NCBI GenBank assembly: GCA_016722025.1
Contig: JADKGZ010000004.1
Coordinates: 319,258-383,257, forward strand
Reading direction: 5' to 3'
Length of the DNA stretch: 64,000 nt
DNA from: Acidimicrobiaceae bacterium
GTDB taxonomy: Bacteria > Actinomycetota > Acidimicrobiia > Acidimicrobiales > Ilumatobacteraceae
Position 1 is the first letter of the stretch. Each line of letters opens with the position of its first letter. Positions 44,462 to 52,563 of the stretch are shown here, piece after piece. The notes beneath the pieces are model-generated. The model searched no databases. It was not told the DNA's origin and was given only the letters and a program-made list of their open reading frames with translations. The translations under genes and the position numbers were made by a program.

Positions 44462-45574
44462 GTGATGATCACCGTCGAGGAGTTCCAAGCCGAGGCGCAC
44501 GACTGGCTCGCCACGAACGGCCATGATGCGCCGCGCGACTATGGCGCGATCTGCCCACCGGCGCTCGTCGAGGCGGGCCTCGCGTGGCACCGCCGCGTCA
44601 ATGCTGCGGGCTACGCCGGCATCCACTGGCCCGTAGAGCACGGCGGCCGCGGGCTGACGCCCGAGCACAACGCTGCCTGGTTGCTGGAGTGCGCACTCGC
44701 CGGGGTGCCGCCGATCTTCAACATGGTGGGCCTCGTGCTCACCGGTGGCGCACTGCTGCGCTACGGCACCGACGAGCAGAAGGCGCAGCACCTGGCCGCC
44801 ACGCTCGCCGGCGACCACGTGTGGTGCCAGTTGTTCAGCGAACCTGGCGCCGGCAGCGACCTCGGCGGGCTTGCCACCAAGGCCGAACGCGACGGAGACC
44901 GCTTCGTCGTCAACGGCCAGAAGGTGTGGTGCAGCGGCGGGCGGTACAGCAACTGGGGCATCCTCATGGCCCGCACCGACCCCGAGGCGAAGAAGCACGA
45001 GGGCATCTCGTTCTTCGTGTTCCCGATGCACTTGCCCGGCGTGGAGATCCGCCCGCTCAAGCAGATGACCGGCGAGGCCGAGTTCGACGAGGTCTTCTTC
45101 ACCGACGTACAACTGCCGGCCGACCACCTGATCGGGCCGTTGCACGGCGGCTGGGGTGTGGGCATGTCGGTGCTCACCAACGAGCGCGGCCACATCGGCA
45201 CCGCGGTGATCGGCCTGGAGCGTCGGCTGGAAGCGATGGCGCGGATGGCCGACGGCAAGGAGTTGCACCCCGTCGAGCGGCAGCGACTGGCCACGCTGCT
45301 GACAACCGGCCAGGCCTACAAGGCAATGGCACAGCGCCAAGGCCCGCAGGCCGGTACGGCCGCAAGCCTGATGAAGCTGGGGATCACCGAGATGATGTTC
45401 ACGTCGTCGATGCTGCGCGGCGACCTCAGCGGCGCCGATGCGATGCTGGAGGGCCCCGAGTCGTTCGCGATGCTGGCGGCACCCGGCGGTCGCATCGCAG
45501 GCGGCACCAGCCAGGTGCAACGGAATATCATCGGCGAACGGTTGCTCGGCCTCCCGAGAGAGCCGAAGGCCTGA
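44462..45574 (+). CDS. acyl-CoA dehydrogenase
   Basis: A flavoprotein of about 370 residues. CQLFSEPGAGSDLGGLATK, QKVWCSGGRYSNWGILMART and the C-terminal GGTSQVQRNIIGERLLGLP are standard. It is related in motif style to the dehydrogenase at 38934 but clearly a different enzyme; in steroid-degrading actinobacteria such proteins often act as heteromers. The start is GTG 44462 or the adjacent ATG 44465; the promoter hexamer spacing slightly favours GTG. LapA-like and hydrolase genes follow closely. Confidence 0.92.
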   Translation: MMITVEEFQAEAHDWLATNGHDAPRDYGAICPPALVEAGLAWHRRVNAAGYAGIHWPVEHGGRGLTPEHNAAWLLECALAGVPPIFNMVGLVLTGGALLRYGTDEQKAQHLAATLAGDHVWCQLFSEPGAGSDLGGLATKAERDGDRFVVNGQKVWCSGGRYSNWGILMARTDPEAKKHEGISFFVFPMHLPGVEIRPLKQMTGEAEFDEVFFTDVQLPADHLIGPLHGGWGVGMSVLTNERGHIGTAVIGLERRLEAMARMADGKELHPVERQRLATLLTTGQAYKAMAQRQGPQAGTAASLMKLGITEMMFTSSMLRGDLSGADAMLEGPESFAMLAAPGGRIAGGTSQVQRNIIGERLLGLPREPKA

Positions 45575-45585
45575 GGAGCACCACC

Positions 45586-45882
45586 ATGAGCACGAGCAAC
45601 GACAACGACCTTCCTCGCTCGGGGAACAACTCCGCAGCCAGCGGCACCAGTGGCCCGAGCATCGCGTTCATCGTACTTGCTGTCGTCGTGGCCCTCGCCG
45701 TCATCTTCTTCCTCCAGAACAGCGAGCCGGTCTTCATCGACTTCTGGGTCTTCGAGAAGAAGACCACCATCCGCTGGTCGATCCTGATGTCGGTCCTGCT
45801 GGGTGTGCTGCTCGATCGCATCTTCACCATCGCATGGCGCCGGCGGAAGAAGAACAAGGCCAAGAACGAGCAGAACAACTGA
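45586..45882 (+). CDS. LapA-domain small membrane protein
   Basis: A 98-residue protein. A Ser/Asn-rich N-terminus is followed by two hydrophobic helices (IAFIVLAVVVALAVIFFL and WSILMSVLLGVLLDRI) separated by the LapA/DUF1049 motif LQNSEPVFIDFWVF, and by a Lys/Arg-rich tail (WRRRKKNKAKNE). Both ends probably face the cytoplasm. LapA is linked to envelope assembly in Gram-negatives; in actinobacteria its role is unknown. GAGGAG lies seven bases before the ATG. Confidence 0.88.
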   Translation: MSTSNDNDLPRSGNNSAASGTSGPSIAFIVLAVVVALAVIFFLQNSEPVFIDFWVFEKKTTIRWSILMSVLLGVLLDRIFTIAWRRRKKNKAKNEQNN

Positions 45883-45884
45883 CC

Positions 45885-46730
45885 ATGCTCGTCCCGTCAA
45901 CCGACGGTGTCCGGATTGCAGTGCACGACCTCGGCGGCACCGGCTCGGCACTGCTCGTCTCCCACGCCACCGGCTTTCACGGCCGTTGCTACATCCCGTT
46001 CGCCGACGCACTCGCCGGCACCCGCCACTCCATCGCGTTCGACTACCGCGGCCACGGCGACACCCCGCGGCCGGCGGGAGCGATCGAATGGCACCGCTAC
46101 GGCGACGACGCGACCGCGATGGCGCACTGGCTGGTGGAGCGCACCGGCGGCCCGATCGACGCGTTCGGCCACTCGATGGGCGGCGCCTGCTTGCTGATGG
46201 CGGCACATCGCGAACCGTCGCTGTTCCGGCGCATCGTCGCCTTCGAGCCGATCGTGTTCCCGCCCGAGGGCATCCGGCCGCCGGCCACCGACGATGCGGA
46301 CAACCCGATGGTGGCCGGCGCTCGCCGGCGGCGACCATCGTTCCCGTCGTACGAGGCGGCCATCGCCAACTACGCCTCCAAGCCGCCGCTCGACGCGTTC
46401 ACGCCGTCCGCACTGCAGGCCTACGTGCGCTACGGCTTCGCGGAGGCCCCCGACGGCAGCGTGCACCTGAAGTGCAGCCCCGACACCGAGGCCGGCACGT
46501 TCGCCACCGGCGGGGCGCACGACACGTGGGATCAACTCCCCGACATCCGTACCGAGGTGCTGGTGATCGCAGGCGCGATGCAGCCGATGCAGCCGTCGAT
46601 GATCGCCGAGCGAGTGGCCGACCGATTGCCCAACGGTCGTTACCTGCAGCGCGACGACCTCGATCACTTCGGGCCGATGACCCACCCTGGCGAGATCGCC
46701 GACATCGTCGCGATGGATCTGGCGCGGTAG
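45885..46730 (+). CDS. alpha/beta-hydrolase fold protein
   Basis: A 281-residue soluble hydrolase. The oxyanion region is LLVSHATGFHGRCY, the nucleophile elbow AFGHSMGGAC (Ser) and the likely catalytic His lies in RDDLDHFGPMTHP. The VSHATGFHG form is typical of a group of actinobacterial hydrolases with unknown substrates. It starts two bases after the LapA-like stop, so it is the last gene of the SDR/acyl-CoA dehydrogenase run. Confidence 0.87.
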   Translation: MLVPSTDGVRIAVHDLGGTGSALLVSHATGFHGRCYIPFADALAGTRHSIAFDYRGHGDTPRPAGAIEWHRYGDDATAMAHWLVERTGGPIDAFGHSMGGACLLMAAHREPSLFRRIVAFEPIVFPPEGIRPPATDDADNPMVAGARRRRPSFPSYEAAIANYASKPPLDAFTPSALQAYVRYGFAEAPDGSVHLKCSPDTEAGTFATGGAHDTWDQLPDIRTEVLVIAGAMQPMQPSMIAERVADRLPNGRYLQRDDLDHFGPMTHPGEIADIVAMDLAR

Positions 46731-46800
46731 CCGACCGAGGCAACGCGGCGGCCGGCGACCTCGTCGACCGTCATCGTCCTACTTTCGCGCACCCCTTCTC

Positions 46801-46806
46801 TACGAT
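46801..46806 (+). promoter_or_regulatory. -10 hexamer TACGAT
   Basis: Six bases before the nuclease ATG at 46813. The rest of the gap from 46731 shows nothing else. Confidence 0.45.
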
Positions 46807-46812
46807 GGCGGC

Positions 46813-47634
46813 ATGTATCCGGTGCCCACGAGCCTGTCGCCCAGCCGAGTCGAGGCGTTCACGTCGTGCCCCATGGCATTCCGCTTCGCCAGCATCGAGA
46901 AGCTGCCCGAGCCACCCAGCATCCATGCCACCAAGGGCAGCATGGTGCACCGGGTGCTGGAACTGCTGTTCATGCAGCCCGGCACCCAGCGCAGCCTCGT
47001 CACCGCGCAACCTGCGTTCGACCAAGCGATGGCCGAGTACCGACGCGACCCCGAGTTCACATTGCTCGGCCTCACCGAGGCGCAGCAGCAGGCGTTCTTC
47101 GACGACGCATGGTCACTCGTGCAGTCCTACTTCGCGATGGAAGACCCATCGGCCATTCGCGAGATCGGGCTCGAGATCCGTTTGGAAGCGCAGGTCGGCT
47201 CCCTCGGGCTGCGCGGCATCATCGACCGTCTCGAGCTCGACGAGCAGGGTGGTCTGGTGGTCACCGACTACAAGACCGGTCGCGCCCCTGGCCCGCAGTA
47301 CCAGCAGAAGAGCCTGGGCGGCGTGCACTTCTACTCGTTCTTGTGCGAGCAGGTGTTCGGTCAGCGCCCGGCGTCGATTCGCCTGATGTACCTGCGCACG
47401 GGCGAAACCATCACTGCCACCCCGTCCGAGCAGTCGGTGCGCTTCATCACCACCCGCACCACCGCCGTGTGGAAGGCCGTCGAGCGGGCATGCCTCACCG
47501 GCAACTTCCAGCCGCGCCAGAGCGCGCTGTGCAACTCGTGCGCCTTCCAACCGTGGTGCCCGGCGTTCGGTGGCGACCCATCGTTGGCCGCCACCGAAGC
47601 CCCTTTGAAGTTCCTGGCGCCGGCCGCAGCATGA
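46813..47634 (+). CDS. RecB-family PD-(D/E)XK exonuclease, Fe-S type
   Basis: A stand-alone nuclease of 273 residues. SLSPSRVEAFTSCPMAFRF is the N-terminal motif, KGSMVHRVLELLF the His motif, GLRGIIDRLELD and VVTDYKTGR supply the acidic and QxxxY-type active-site residues, and CNSCAFQPWC adds three C-terminal Cys which with the N-terminal Cys could hold a 4Fe-4S cluster as in AddB and Cas4. No cas gene or CRISPR array is near, so a repair role is more likely. It is coupled by ATGA to the PAP2 gene. Confidence 0.9.
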   Translation: MYPVPTSLSPSRVEAFTSCPMAFRFASIEKLPEPPSIHATKGSMVHRVLELLFMQPGTQRSLVTAQPAFDQAMAEYRRDPEFTLLGLTEAQQQAFFDDAWSLVQSYFAMEDPSAIREIGLEIRLEAQVGSLGLRGIIDRLELDEQGGLVVTDYKTGRAPGPQYQQKSLGGVHFYSFLCEQVFGQRPASIRLMYLRTGETITATPSEQSVRFITTRTTAVWKAVERACLTGNFQPRQSALCNSCAFQPWCPAFGGDPSLAATEAPLKFLAPAAA

Positions 47635-48173
47635 AGGTGCACGAGCACAAGGCGGTCGAGTCGTTCGACGCGTGGGCCGATGCGCAGCTCGAGCGCCTCC
47701 GCGGCAACAAGGCCGCCGATGTCGTGTTCACCACTGCCAGCGAGCTGGGCGACTTCAGCCTCATCTGGCACCTGGTGGGTGCGGTGCGCGGTCTCACCAG
47801 CGATCACCACGCCAATCAGGCGTTCATCTTCTCGGCATTCATCGGCGCCGAGAGCATCATCGTCAACCAAGGCATCAAGCGGCTCTTTCGCCGCACCCGG
47901 CCCACCGAAGCCGGCGATCCGCGGTACCCGGTGCGAAAGCCGTCCACCAGCAGCTTCCCCAGCGGGCATGCCTCGTCGGCGTTCTTCGCCGCCACGCTGC
48001 TCACCGCGTGGGGCGGTGCGGTCACCGCCCCCGCCTGGTTCGCGCTCGCCGGCGTGGTGGGCACCAGCCGCGCCTACGTGCGCATCCACCATGCCAGCGA
48101 CGTGGTCGGTGGCGCGGTCGTGGGCCTCGCGCTCGGTCAAGCAGCACTGGCGCTGCTGCGCGCCGTCAACTGA
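47631..48173 (+). CDS. PAP2-family phosphatase
   Basis: A 180-residue membrane protein with the full lipid-phosphatase signature: KRLFRRTRP (KX6RP), PSGHASS and SRAYVRIHHASDVVGG (SRX5HX3D). It should dephosphorylate a lipid phosphate, for instance phosphatidic acid or a polyprenyl phosphate, at the membrane. Placement before a wax ester synthase/DGAT is suggestive, because PAP activity makes diacylglycerol. Its start overlaps the nuclease stop (ATGA) and a hairpin follows its stop. Confidence 0.9.
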   Translation: MKVHEHKAVESFDAWADAQLERLRGNKAADVVFTTASELGDFSLIWHLVGAVRGLTSDHHANQAFIFSAFIGAESIIVNQGIKRLFRRTRPTEAGDPRYPVRKPSTSSFPSGHASSAFFAATLLTAWGGAVTAPAWFALAGVVGTSRAYVRIHHASDVVGGAVVGLALGQAALALLRAVN

Positions 48174-48199
48174 CACGTCCAGCCGAAACGCTCAACCGA

Positions 48200-48218
48200 C
48201 AGGCTGCCCGGCAGCCTG
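48200..48218 (+). terminator. hairpin after the PAP2 gene
   Basis: CAGGCTGC, a CCG loop and GCAGCCTG form a perfect 8-base stem 26 bases beyond the stop; no U tract. Confidence 0.5.
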
Positions 48219-48241
48219 ACGACGACACCCGACGCCGGGGG

Positions 48242-48247
48242 TAACCT
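48242..48247 (+). promoter_or_regulatory. -10 hexamer TAACCT
   Basis: Seven bases before the wax ester synthase ATG at 48255. Confidence 0.45.
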
Positions 48248-48254
48248 CGCCCAC

Positions 48255-49643
48255 ATGGCTGACCTGCATTTCGACCGCAAGATGAGCGATGCCGAAGGGC
48301 TGATGTGGCGGTTGGAGAAGGACCCGCACCTCAGCAGCACGTTCGCCAACGTCACCGTGCTCGACAAGTCGCCGAACTTCGACGTGTTCCTGCGCCGCAT
48401 GGAGCGCGCCACCTACGCGGTGCCGCGCCTGCGCCAGCGTGTGCAGCCGGCGCCCGCGAACCTGAGCGCACCGATGTGGGTCGACGACTCCAACTTCGAC
48501 CTGCGCTACCACGTGCGCCATCTGGCACTGCCCAAGCCGGGCACCATGCGCCAGCTGCTGGATCTGGCCAGCCTCATCGCCTGCGACGCGTTCGACCGCA
48601 CCCGGCCGCTGTGGCAGTTCGTCGTCGTCGATGGCCTGCGCGGCGGCAAGAGCGCCCTCATCCAGAAGATGCACCACACCATCGTCGATGGCGAAGGCGG
48701 CGTGCAGCTGAGCCTGCAGTTCCTCGACTTCGACCGCGACGTGGTCGAGCCCGAGCCGATCGACCCCGACCTGATCGCGGCAGCGGCCGAGGCCGCCACT
48801 CACGAGGGGCCGAGCCCCGATCTGTGGCGCGATCTGGTCACCGGCAGCCTGCGCATGCCGATCGGTCTGCTGAAGCAGATCAAGGAACTGCTGCACGACC
48901 CCACCGGCATCCCTGATGCAGGCTCGGCCGCCGCCGACACGGTGCGCGGCGTGATGCAGCAGCTCGGCGACACCGAAGGAGCCCATTCACCGCTGTGGAC
49001 GCATCGCTCCCTGCAGCGCCGCATGGAGGTGCTGCGCGCCCCCTTCGGCGACACCCGCGCCGCCGCCAAGCGACTGGGCGGCACGCTCAACACCGCCTTT
49101 CTCGCGTGTGCTGCCGAGGCCGCCGGGCGCTACCACCGAGACATGGGTTCCCCGGTGGAGCTGTTGCGATCCAGCATGGCCATCAGCACGCGCACGGAGA
49201 AGTCGGGCGCCAACGCGTTCTCGTTGGCGCGCATGATGGTGCCCACCGGCGACATGCCCATCGCCGATCGGTTCGCGGCCATCCAAGCTGCCGCAGGTGC
49301 CGCCAAGGAGGCCAGCGCCACCGCCTCGCTGGAGACGCTCGCCGCAGTTGCGGCCACGCTGCCCACCAGCCTCATCACCCGACTCGCCAGGCAGCAGGCG
49401 CAAACGGTCGACTTCGCCACCAGCAACGTGCGCGGCGCCCCGGTGCCGATGTACGTCGCGGGCGCCCAGTTGCTGGAGAACTACCCGGTGGGCCCGCTCG
49501 GCGGCGTGGCCTTCAACCTGACGTTGCTGAGCTACAACCACAGCCTCGACATGGGGGTCAACATCGACACCGCAGCCGTCACCGAACCGACGCTGCTGCA
49601 CGACTGCTTGGTGCGCGCCTTCAAGGACTTGTTGGCCGCATAG
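48255..49643 (+). CDS. wax ester synthase/diacylglycerol acyltransferase (WS/DGAT)
   Basis: A 462-residue bifunctional acyltransferase that makes triacylglycerol or wax esters for storage. The catalytic motif is HHTIVDG (140-146), preceded by PLWQFVVVDGL, and the C-terminal NVRGAPVPMYVAGAQLLENY and YNHSLDMGVNID match the family. Full length. With the PAP2 phosphatase upstream the pair could carry out the last two steps of triacylglycerol formation, in keeping with the many acyl-CoA genes nearby. Confidence 0.93.
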   Translation: MADLHFDRKMSDAEGLMWRLEKDPHLSSTFANVTVLDKSPNFDVFLRRMERATYAVPRLRQRVQPAPANLSAPMWVDDSNFDLRYHVRHLALPKPGTMRQLLDLASLIACDAFDRTRPLWQFVVVDGLRGGKSALIQKMHHTIVDGEGGVQLSLQFLDFDRDVVEPEPIDPDLIAAAAEAATHEGPSPDLWRDLVTGSLRMPIGLLKQIKELLHDPTGIPDAGSAAADTVRGVMQQLGDTEGAHSPLWTHRSLQRRMEVLRAPFGDTRAAAKRLGGTLNTAFLACAAEAAGRYHRDMGSPVELLRSSMAISTRTEKSGANAFSLARMMVPTGDMPIADRFAAIQAAAGAAKEASATASLETLAAVAATLPTSLITRLARQQAQTVDFATSNVRGAPVPMYVAGAQLLENYPVGPLGGVAFNLTLLSYNHSLDMGVNIDTAAVTEPTLLHDCLVRAFKDLLAA

Positions 49644-49649
49644 CGGCGC

Positions 49650-49667
49650 CGCCGCAGCGCAGCGGCG
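49650..49667. terminator. hairpin between converging genes
   Basis: CGCCGC, a six-base loop and GCGGCG, in the 37-base gap between the wax ester synthase gene and the small gene at 49681; no U tract. Confidence 0.4.
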
Positions 49668-49680
49668 TGTGCCCGAACGC

Positions 49681-49851
49681 TCAGTGGTGAGCGGTGGTGG
49701 CCAGCGCGGGCGTGGTGAGCAAGGTGCGCACGTCGAGCAGCACGTCGGTGATCTCGCCCGACGACACCAGCTCTCGGCTCATCATCTGCGAGAGGGCCTT
49801 GTCGATCACGCTCAAGGCCTCGTGGATGACGGCATCGGTGGTCTCGGTCAC
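49681..49851 (-). CDS. small acidic protein (56 residues)
   Basis: A short frame starts GTG at 49851 (VTETTDAVIHEALSVIDKAL) and ends TTAHH before TGA at 49681. AAGGAG lies seven bases before the GTG, a good ribosome site, and the predicted protein is mostly amphipathic helix (SQMMSRELVSSGEITDVLLD). No family is recognised. The ribosome site, sensible composition and placement between convergent and divergent neighbours make it likely to be real. Confidence 0.65.
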   Translation of the reverse strand: MTETTDAVIHEALSVIDKALSQMMSRELVSSGEITDVLLDVRTLLTTPALATTAHH

Positions 49852-49992
49852 TGTGCTTCTCCTTCACGGACTGGCGTGCCACGAACGTATCTCGCCCGCA
49901 ACCCTTCGCAGCGCATGGTAGCGGCAGCCTTGCCGAACAATTGTCGAAGCTGCCTGCCTTCTGCGTTCCTCCGTGTGGCTGCCGTCACCGCC

Positions 49993-49998
49993 TACGCT
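49993..49998 (+). promoter_or_regulatory. -10 hexamer TACGCT
   Basis: Seven bases before the SDR ATG at 50006. Confidence 0.45.
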
Positions 49999-50005
49999 TC
50001 GCCGC

Positions 50006-50815
50006 ATGGAACTCGTGGGGAAGCATGCGGTCGTCACCGGGGCCGCTGGCGGGATCGGCGAGGCACTTGCCGAACGCTTCCACGCCGAAGGCGCACGCGT
50101 GGTGGTCGCCGATCTGCAGGCGTCGGCGGCGGGCGACGTGGCCGACCGGCTCAACGAGATCCGCTCCGGCAGCGCGCTCGCCGTCGCCGCCGACGTCGGC
50201 ACCGAGGAGGGCAACCGCAACCTGGTCGCCGCCGCCGAGCACGCTTTCGGCCCGATCGATCTGTTCTTCGCCAACGCGGGTGTGGGCATCGGCCGCGGGC
50301 CGGAGAGCCCCGAGTCGGAGTGGGAGCTGGCGTTCAACGTCAACGTGCACGCTCATCGGTGGGCAGCCAAGTACCTGCTCCCCGGTTGGCTGGCCCGAGG
50401 CGAGGGATACTTCTGCTCCACCGCCAGTGCGGCCGGCCTGCTCAGCCAGATCGGCTCGGCGCCCTACACCCTCACCAAACATGCGGCGGTCGCCTTCGCC
50501 GAATGGATGAGCATCACCTATGCGCACGCCGGCATCCGAGTGAGCTGCCTGTGCCCGCAGGGCGTCAACACCGCCATGCTGCGCGCCGGCGACGACCCGT
50601 CCACCGGTATCAGCAGCAGTGTCGTGCGGTCGGCCGGTCGCGTGCTGGAACCCGCCGACGTGGCCGCCGTGGCAGTCGCCACCATCGCTGCCGAGACGTT
50701 CCTCATCCTGCCGCACCCGGAGGTGCTCACCTACCTGCAACGCAAGACCGGCGACTACGACCGTTGGCTGGCCGGCATGAGCAAGCTGCAGGCACGCATG
50801 CTGGCCGGCAGCTGA
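50006..50815 (+). CDS. short-chain dehydrogenase/reductase
   Basis: A 269-residue classical SDR. TGAAGGIGEALAERF is the cofactor motif, VVVADLQ marks the NAD-type specificity Asp, FFANAGVG replaces the NNAG motif, and the catalytic residues are in STASAAGLLSQ (Ser) and YTLTKHAAVAFAEW (Tyr, Lys). The substrate is unknown. The next gene, a small hypothetical, follows after 38 bases with its own ribosome site. Confidence 0.9.
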   Translation: MELVGKHAVVTGAAGGIGEALAERFHAEGARVVVADLQASAAGDVADRLNEIRSGSALAVAADVGTEEGNRNLVAAAEHAFGPIDLFFANAGVGIGRGPESPESEWELAFNVNVHAHRWAAKYLLPGWLARGEGYFCSTASAAGLLSQIGSAPYTLTKHAAVAFAEWMSITYAHAGIRVSCLCPQGVNTAMLRAGDDPSTGISSSVVRSAGRVLEPADVAAVAVATIAAETFLILPHPEVLTYLQRKTGDYDRWLAGMSKLQARMLAGS

Positions 50816-50853
50816 GCCGCGCACGGCGACTGACGAACGATGAAGGACACAGC

Positions 50854-51120
50854 GTGATCGACACCGCAACACTGCATCGCCTCGGGCTGCGCGCGGGCGA
50901 ACCCGTGCGCTTCCGCAAGGGCGACGCCGGTCGCTGGTTCGCGGGCAAGATGTCGGGCGTCGCCATCGATGGCAGCATCACCATCTTCGACGCCAACGGC
51001 GCTGCCCGCAGCCTGCGTGCCGAGCGCGTGGAAGTGCGTCGGCCGGGCAGCCGTGGCCGCCTCACCTGGCAGACCGTCAGCGACGTCGCGATCACGTGGG
51101 AACAGCTGCAACTCTGGTGA
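50854..51120 (+). CDS. small conserved hypothetical protein
   Basis: An 88-residue protein starting with GTG at 50854, preceded by GAAGGA six bases upstream. LRAGEPVRFRKGDAGRWFAGKM and LRAERVEVRRPGSRGRLTW suggest a compact Tudor/SH3-like beta-barrel; I have seen similar small actinobacterial proteins but cannot name a function. It ends EQLQLW, 18 bases before the beta-glucosidase start. Confidence 0.65.
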   Translation: MIDTATLHRLGLRAGEPVRFRKGDAGRWFAGKMSGVAIDGSITIFDANGAARSLRAERVEVRRPGSRGRLTWQTVSDVAITWEQLQLW

Positions 51121-51138
51121 ATGCGCTGGCACACTCTC

Positions 51139-52533
51139 ATGACGATGACTGAGCACGCAGCGATCACGTTTCCCGACGGCTTCCTGTGGGGGGCCGCCAC
51201 CGCCGCCTATCAGATCGAGGGCGCGGCACACGATGGCGGGCGCGGTCTCAGCGTGTGGGACACGTTCTCGCACACCGAGGGCAAGGTCGCCAATCGTCAC
51301 ACCGGCGACATCGCCTGCGATCACTACCACCGCGTCGAGCAGGACGTGGCGATGATGGCCCAACTCGGCCTGCAGAGCTATCGCTTCTCGATCGCCTGGT
51401 CGCGAGTGATGCCCGATGGTCGTGGTCACGTCAACGCCGAGGGTCTCGCCTTCTACCAACGGCTGGTCGACCTCTTGCTCGCGCACGGCATCACGCCGTG
51501 CCCGACGCTGTTCCACTGGGATCTGCCGCAGGGGCTGGAGGAGATCGGTGGCTTCCGCAACCGCGACACCGTCAGCTGGTTCGGCGACTACGCCGCGCTG
51601 ATGGTGCGCGAGCTGGGTGACCGTGTGTCGATGTGGTCGACGTTCAACGAGCCGTGGTGCTACGCCTACCTCGGCCACGCCGCCGGTCTGCACGCCCCAG
51701 GGCTCACCGATCCGCGCGCCGCCGTCACGGTTGCCCATCACGAGCTGCTGGCGCACGGCCTCGCCGTGCGTGCGATGCGGGCCGAACGAGACGGTCTCCA
51801 GCTCGGCATCGTGATCAACCCCTCCAACATTCGCAGCGAGGGTGCGCCCGCCGCTCCCGCCGCCCAGATCAGGCTCATCGACGCGATCCACAACCGGTGG
51901 TGGTTCGACGGCACGCTGCGCGGCGAGTATCCCGCCGACCTGTTGGCCTCCTACGGGGCGCTCGCAGATGCCATCCAGCCGGGTGACATGGAGACCATCG
52001 CCCAACCGCTCGACTGGATGGGCATCAACTACTACTTCGACATCCTCGTGCGTGGTGTCGAGGCCGGTGAGCCCACCGACCGGATGGGCGCCTATCCCAC
52101 CGTCGCCGGCGTCACCGAGGCCGACGAGCGCGACGAGCACACCGACATGGGCTGGCCGATCACGCCGGAGGGCTTCACCGAGCTGTTGCTGAGGTTGCAC
52201 GACGAGTACCCCAACATGCCGCCGATCTACATCACCGAGAACGGCTGCGCGTACGACGACCCGGTGGTCGCCGGTCGCTGCGCCGACCCCCGCCGCATCG
52301 AGTACCTCGACCTCCACCTGCGGGCGCTCCGCGACGCGATGCGCCGTGGAGTCGACGTGCGCGGGTACTACCAGTGGTCGCTGATGGACAACTTCGAGTG
52401 GGCGCTGGGCTACGACAAGCGGTTCGGCCTGGTGCACGTCGACTTCGAGACGTTGCAGCGCACACCTCGCGACAGCGCGCTCTGGTACCGCGACGTCATC
52501 ACCCGCAACGGCCTCGCCGCCGGGTCGTCGTAG
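51139..52533 (+). CDS. GH1 beta-glucosidase
   Basis: A 464-residue family 1 glycoside hydrolase. FLWGAATAAYQIEGA is the N-terminal GH1 signature, TFNEPW carries the acid/base Glu and YITENGCAYDD the nucleophile Glu; GYYQWSLMDNFEWALGY completes the pocket. It lacks a signal peptide, so it acts on imported glucosides or cellobiose. The ATG at 51139 is preferred; the frame is also open 18 bases upstream. The orphan sugar-type ABC ATPase on the other strand ends 30 bases beyond. Confidence 0.94.
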   Translation: MTMTEHAAITFPDGFLWGAATAAYQIEGAAHDGGRGLSVWDTFSHTEGKVANRHTGDIACDHYHRVEQDVAMMAQLGLQSYRFSIAWSRVMPDGRGHVNAEGLAFYQRLVDLLLAHGITPCPTLFHWDLPQGLEEIGGFRNRDTVSWFGDYAALMVRELGDRVSMWSTFNEPWCYAYLGHAAGLHAPGLTDPRAAVTVAHHELLAHGLAVRAMRAERDGLQLGIVINPSNIRSEGAPAAPAAQIRLIDAIHNRWWFDGTLRGEYPADLLASYGALADAIQPGDMETIAQPLDWMGINYYFDILVRGVEAGEPTDRMGAYPTVAGVTEADERDEHTDMGWPITPEGFTELLLRLHDEYPNMPPIYITENGCAYDDPVVAGRCADPRRIEYLDLHLRALRDAMRRGVDVRGYYQWSLMDNFEWALGYDKRFGLVHVDFETLQRTPRDSALWYRDVITRNGLAAGSS

Positions 52534-52563
52534 CGCATCGGCGCCACGCAGGCCGCGCGACGC

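Noticed and set aside
46813..47634. Cas4 nuclease
   Set aside because: The Cys arrangement is compatible, but no CRISPR array or cas gene occurs here and length and context fit a general RecB-like nuclease.
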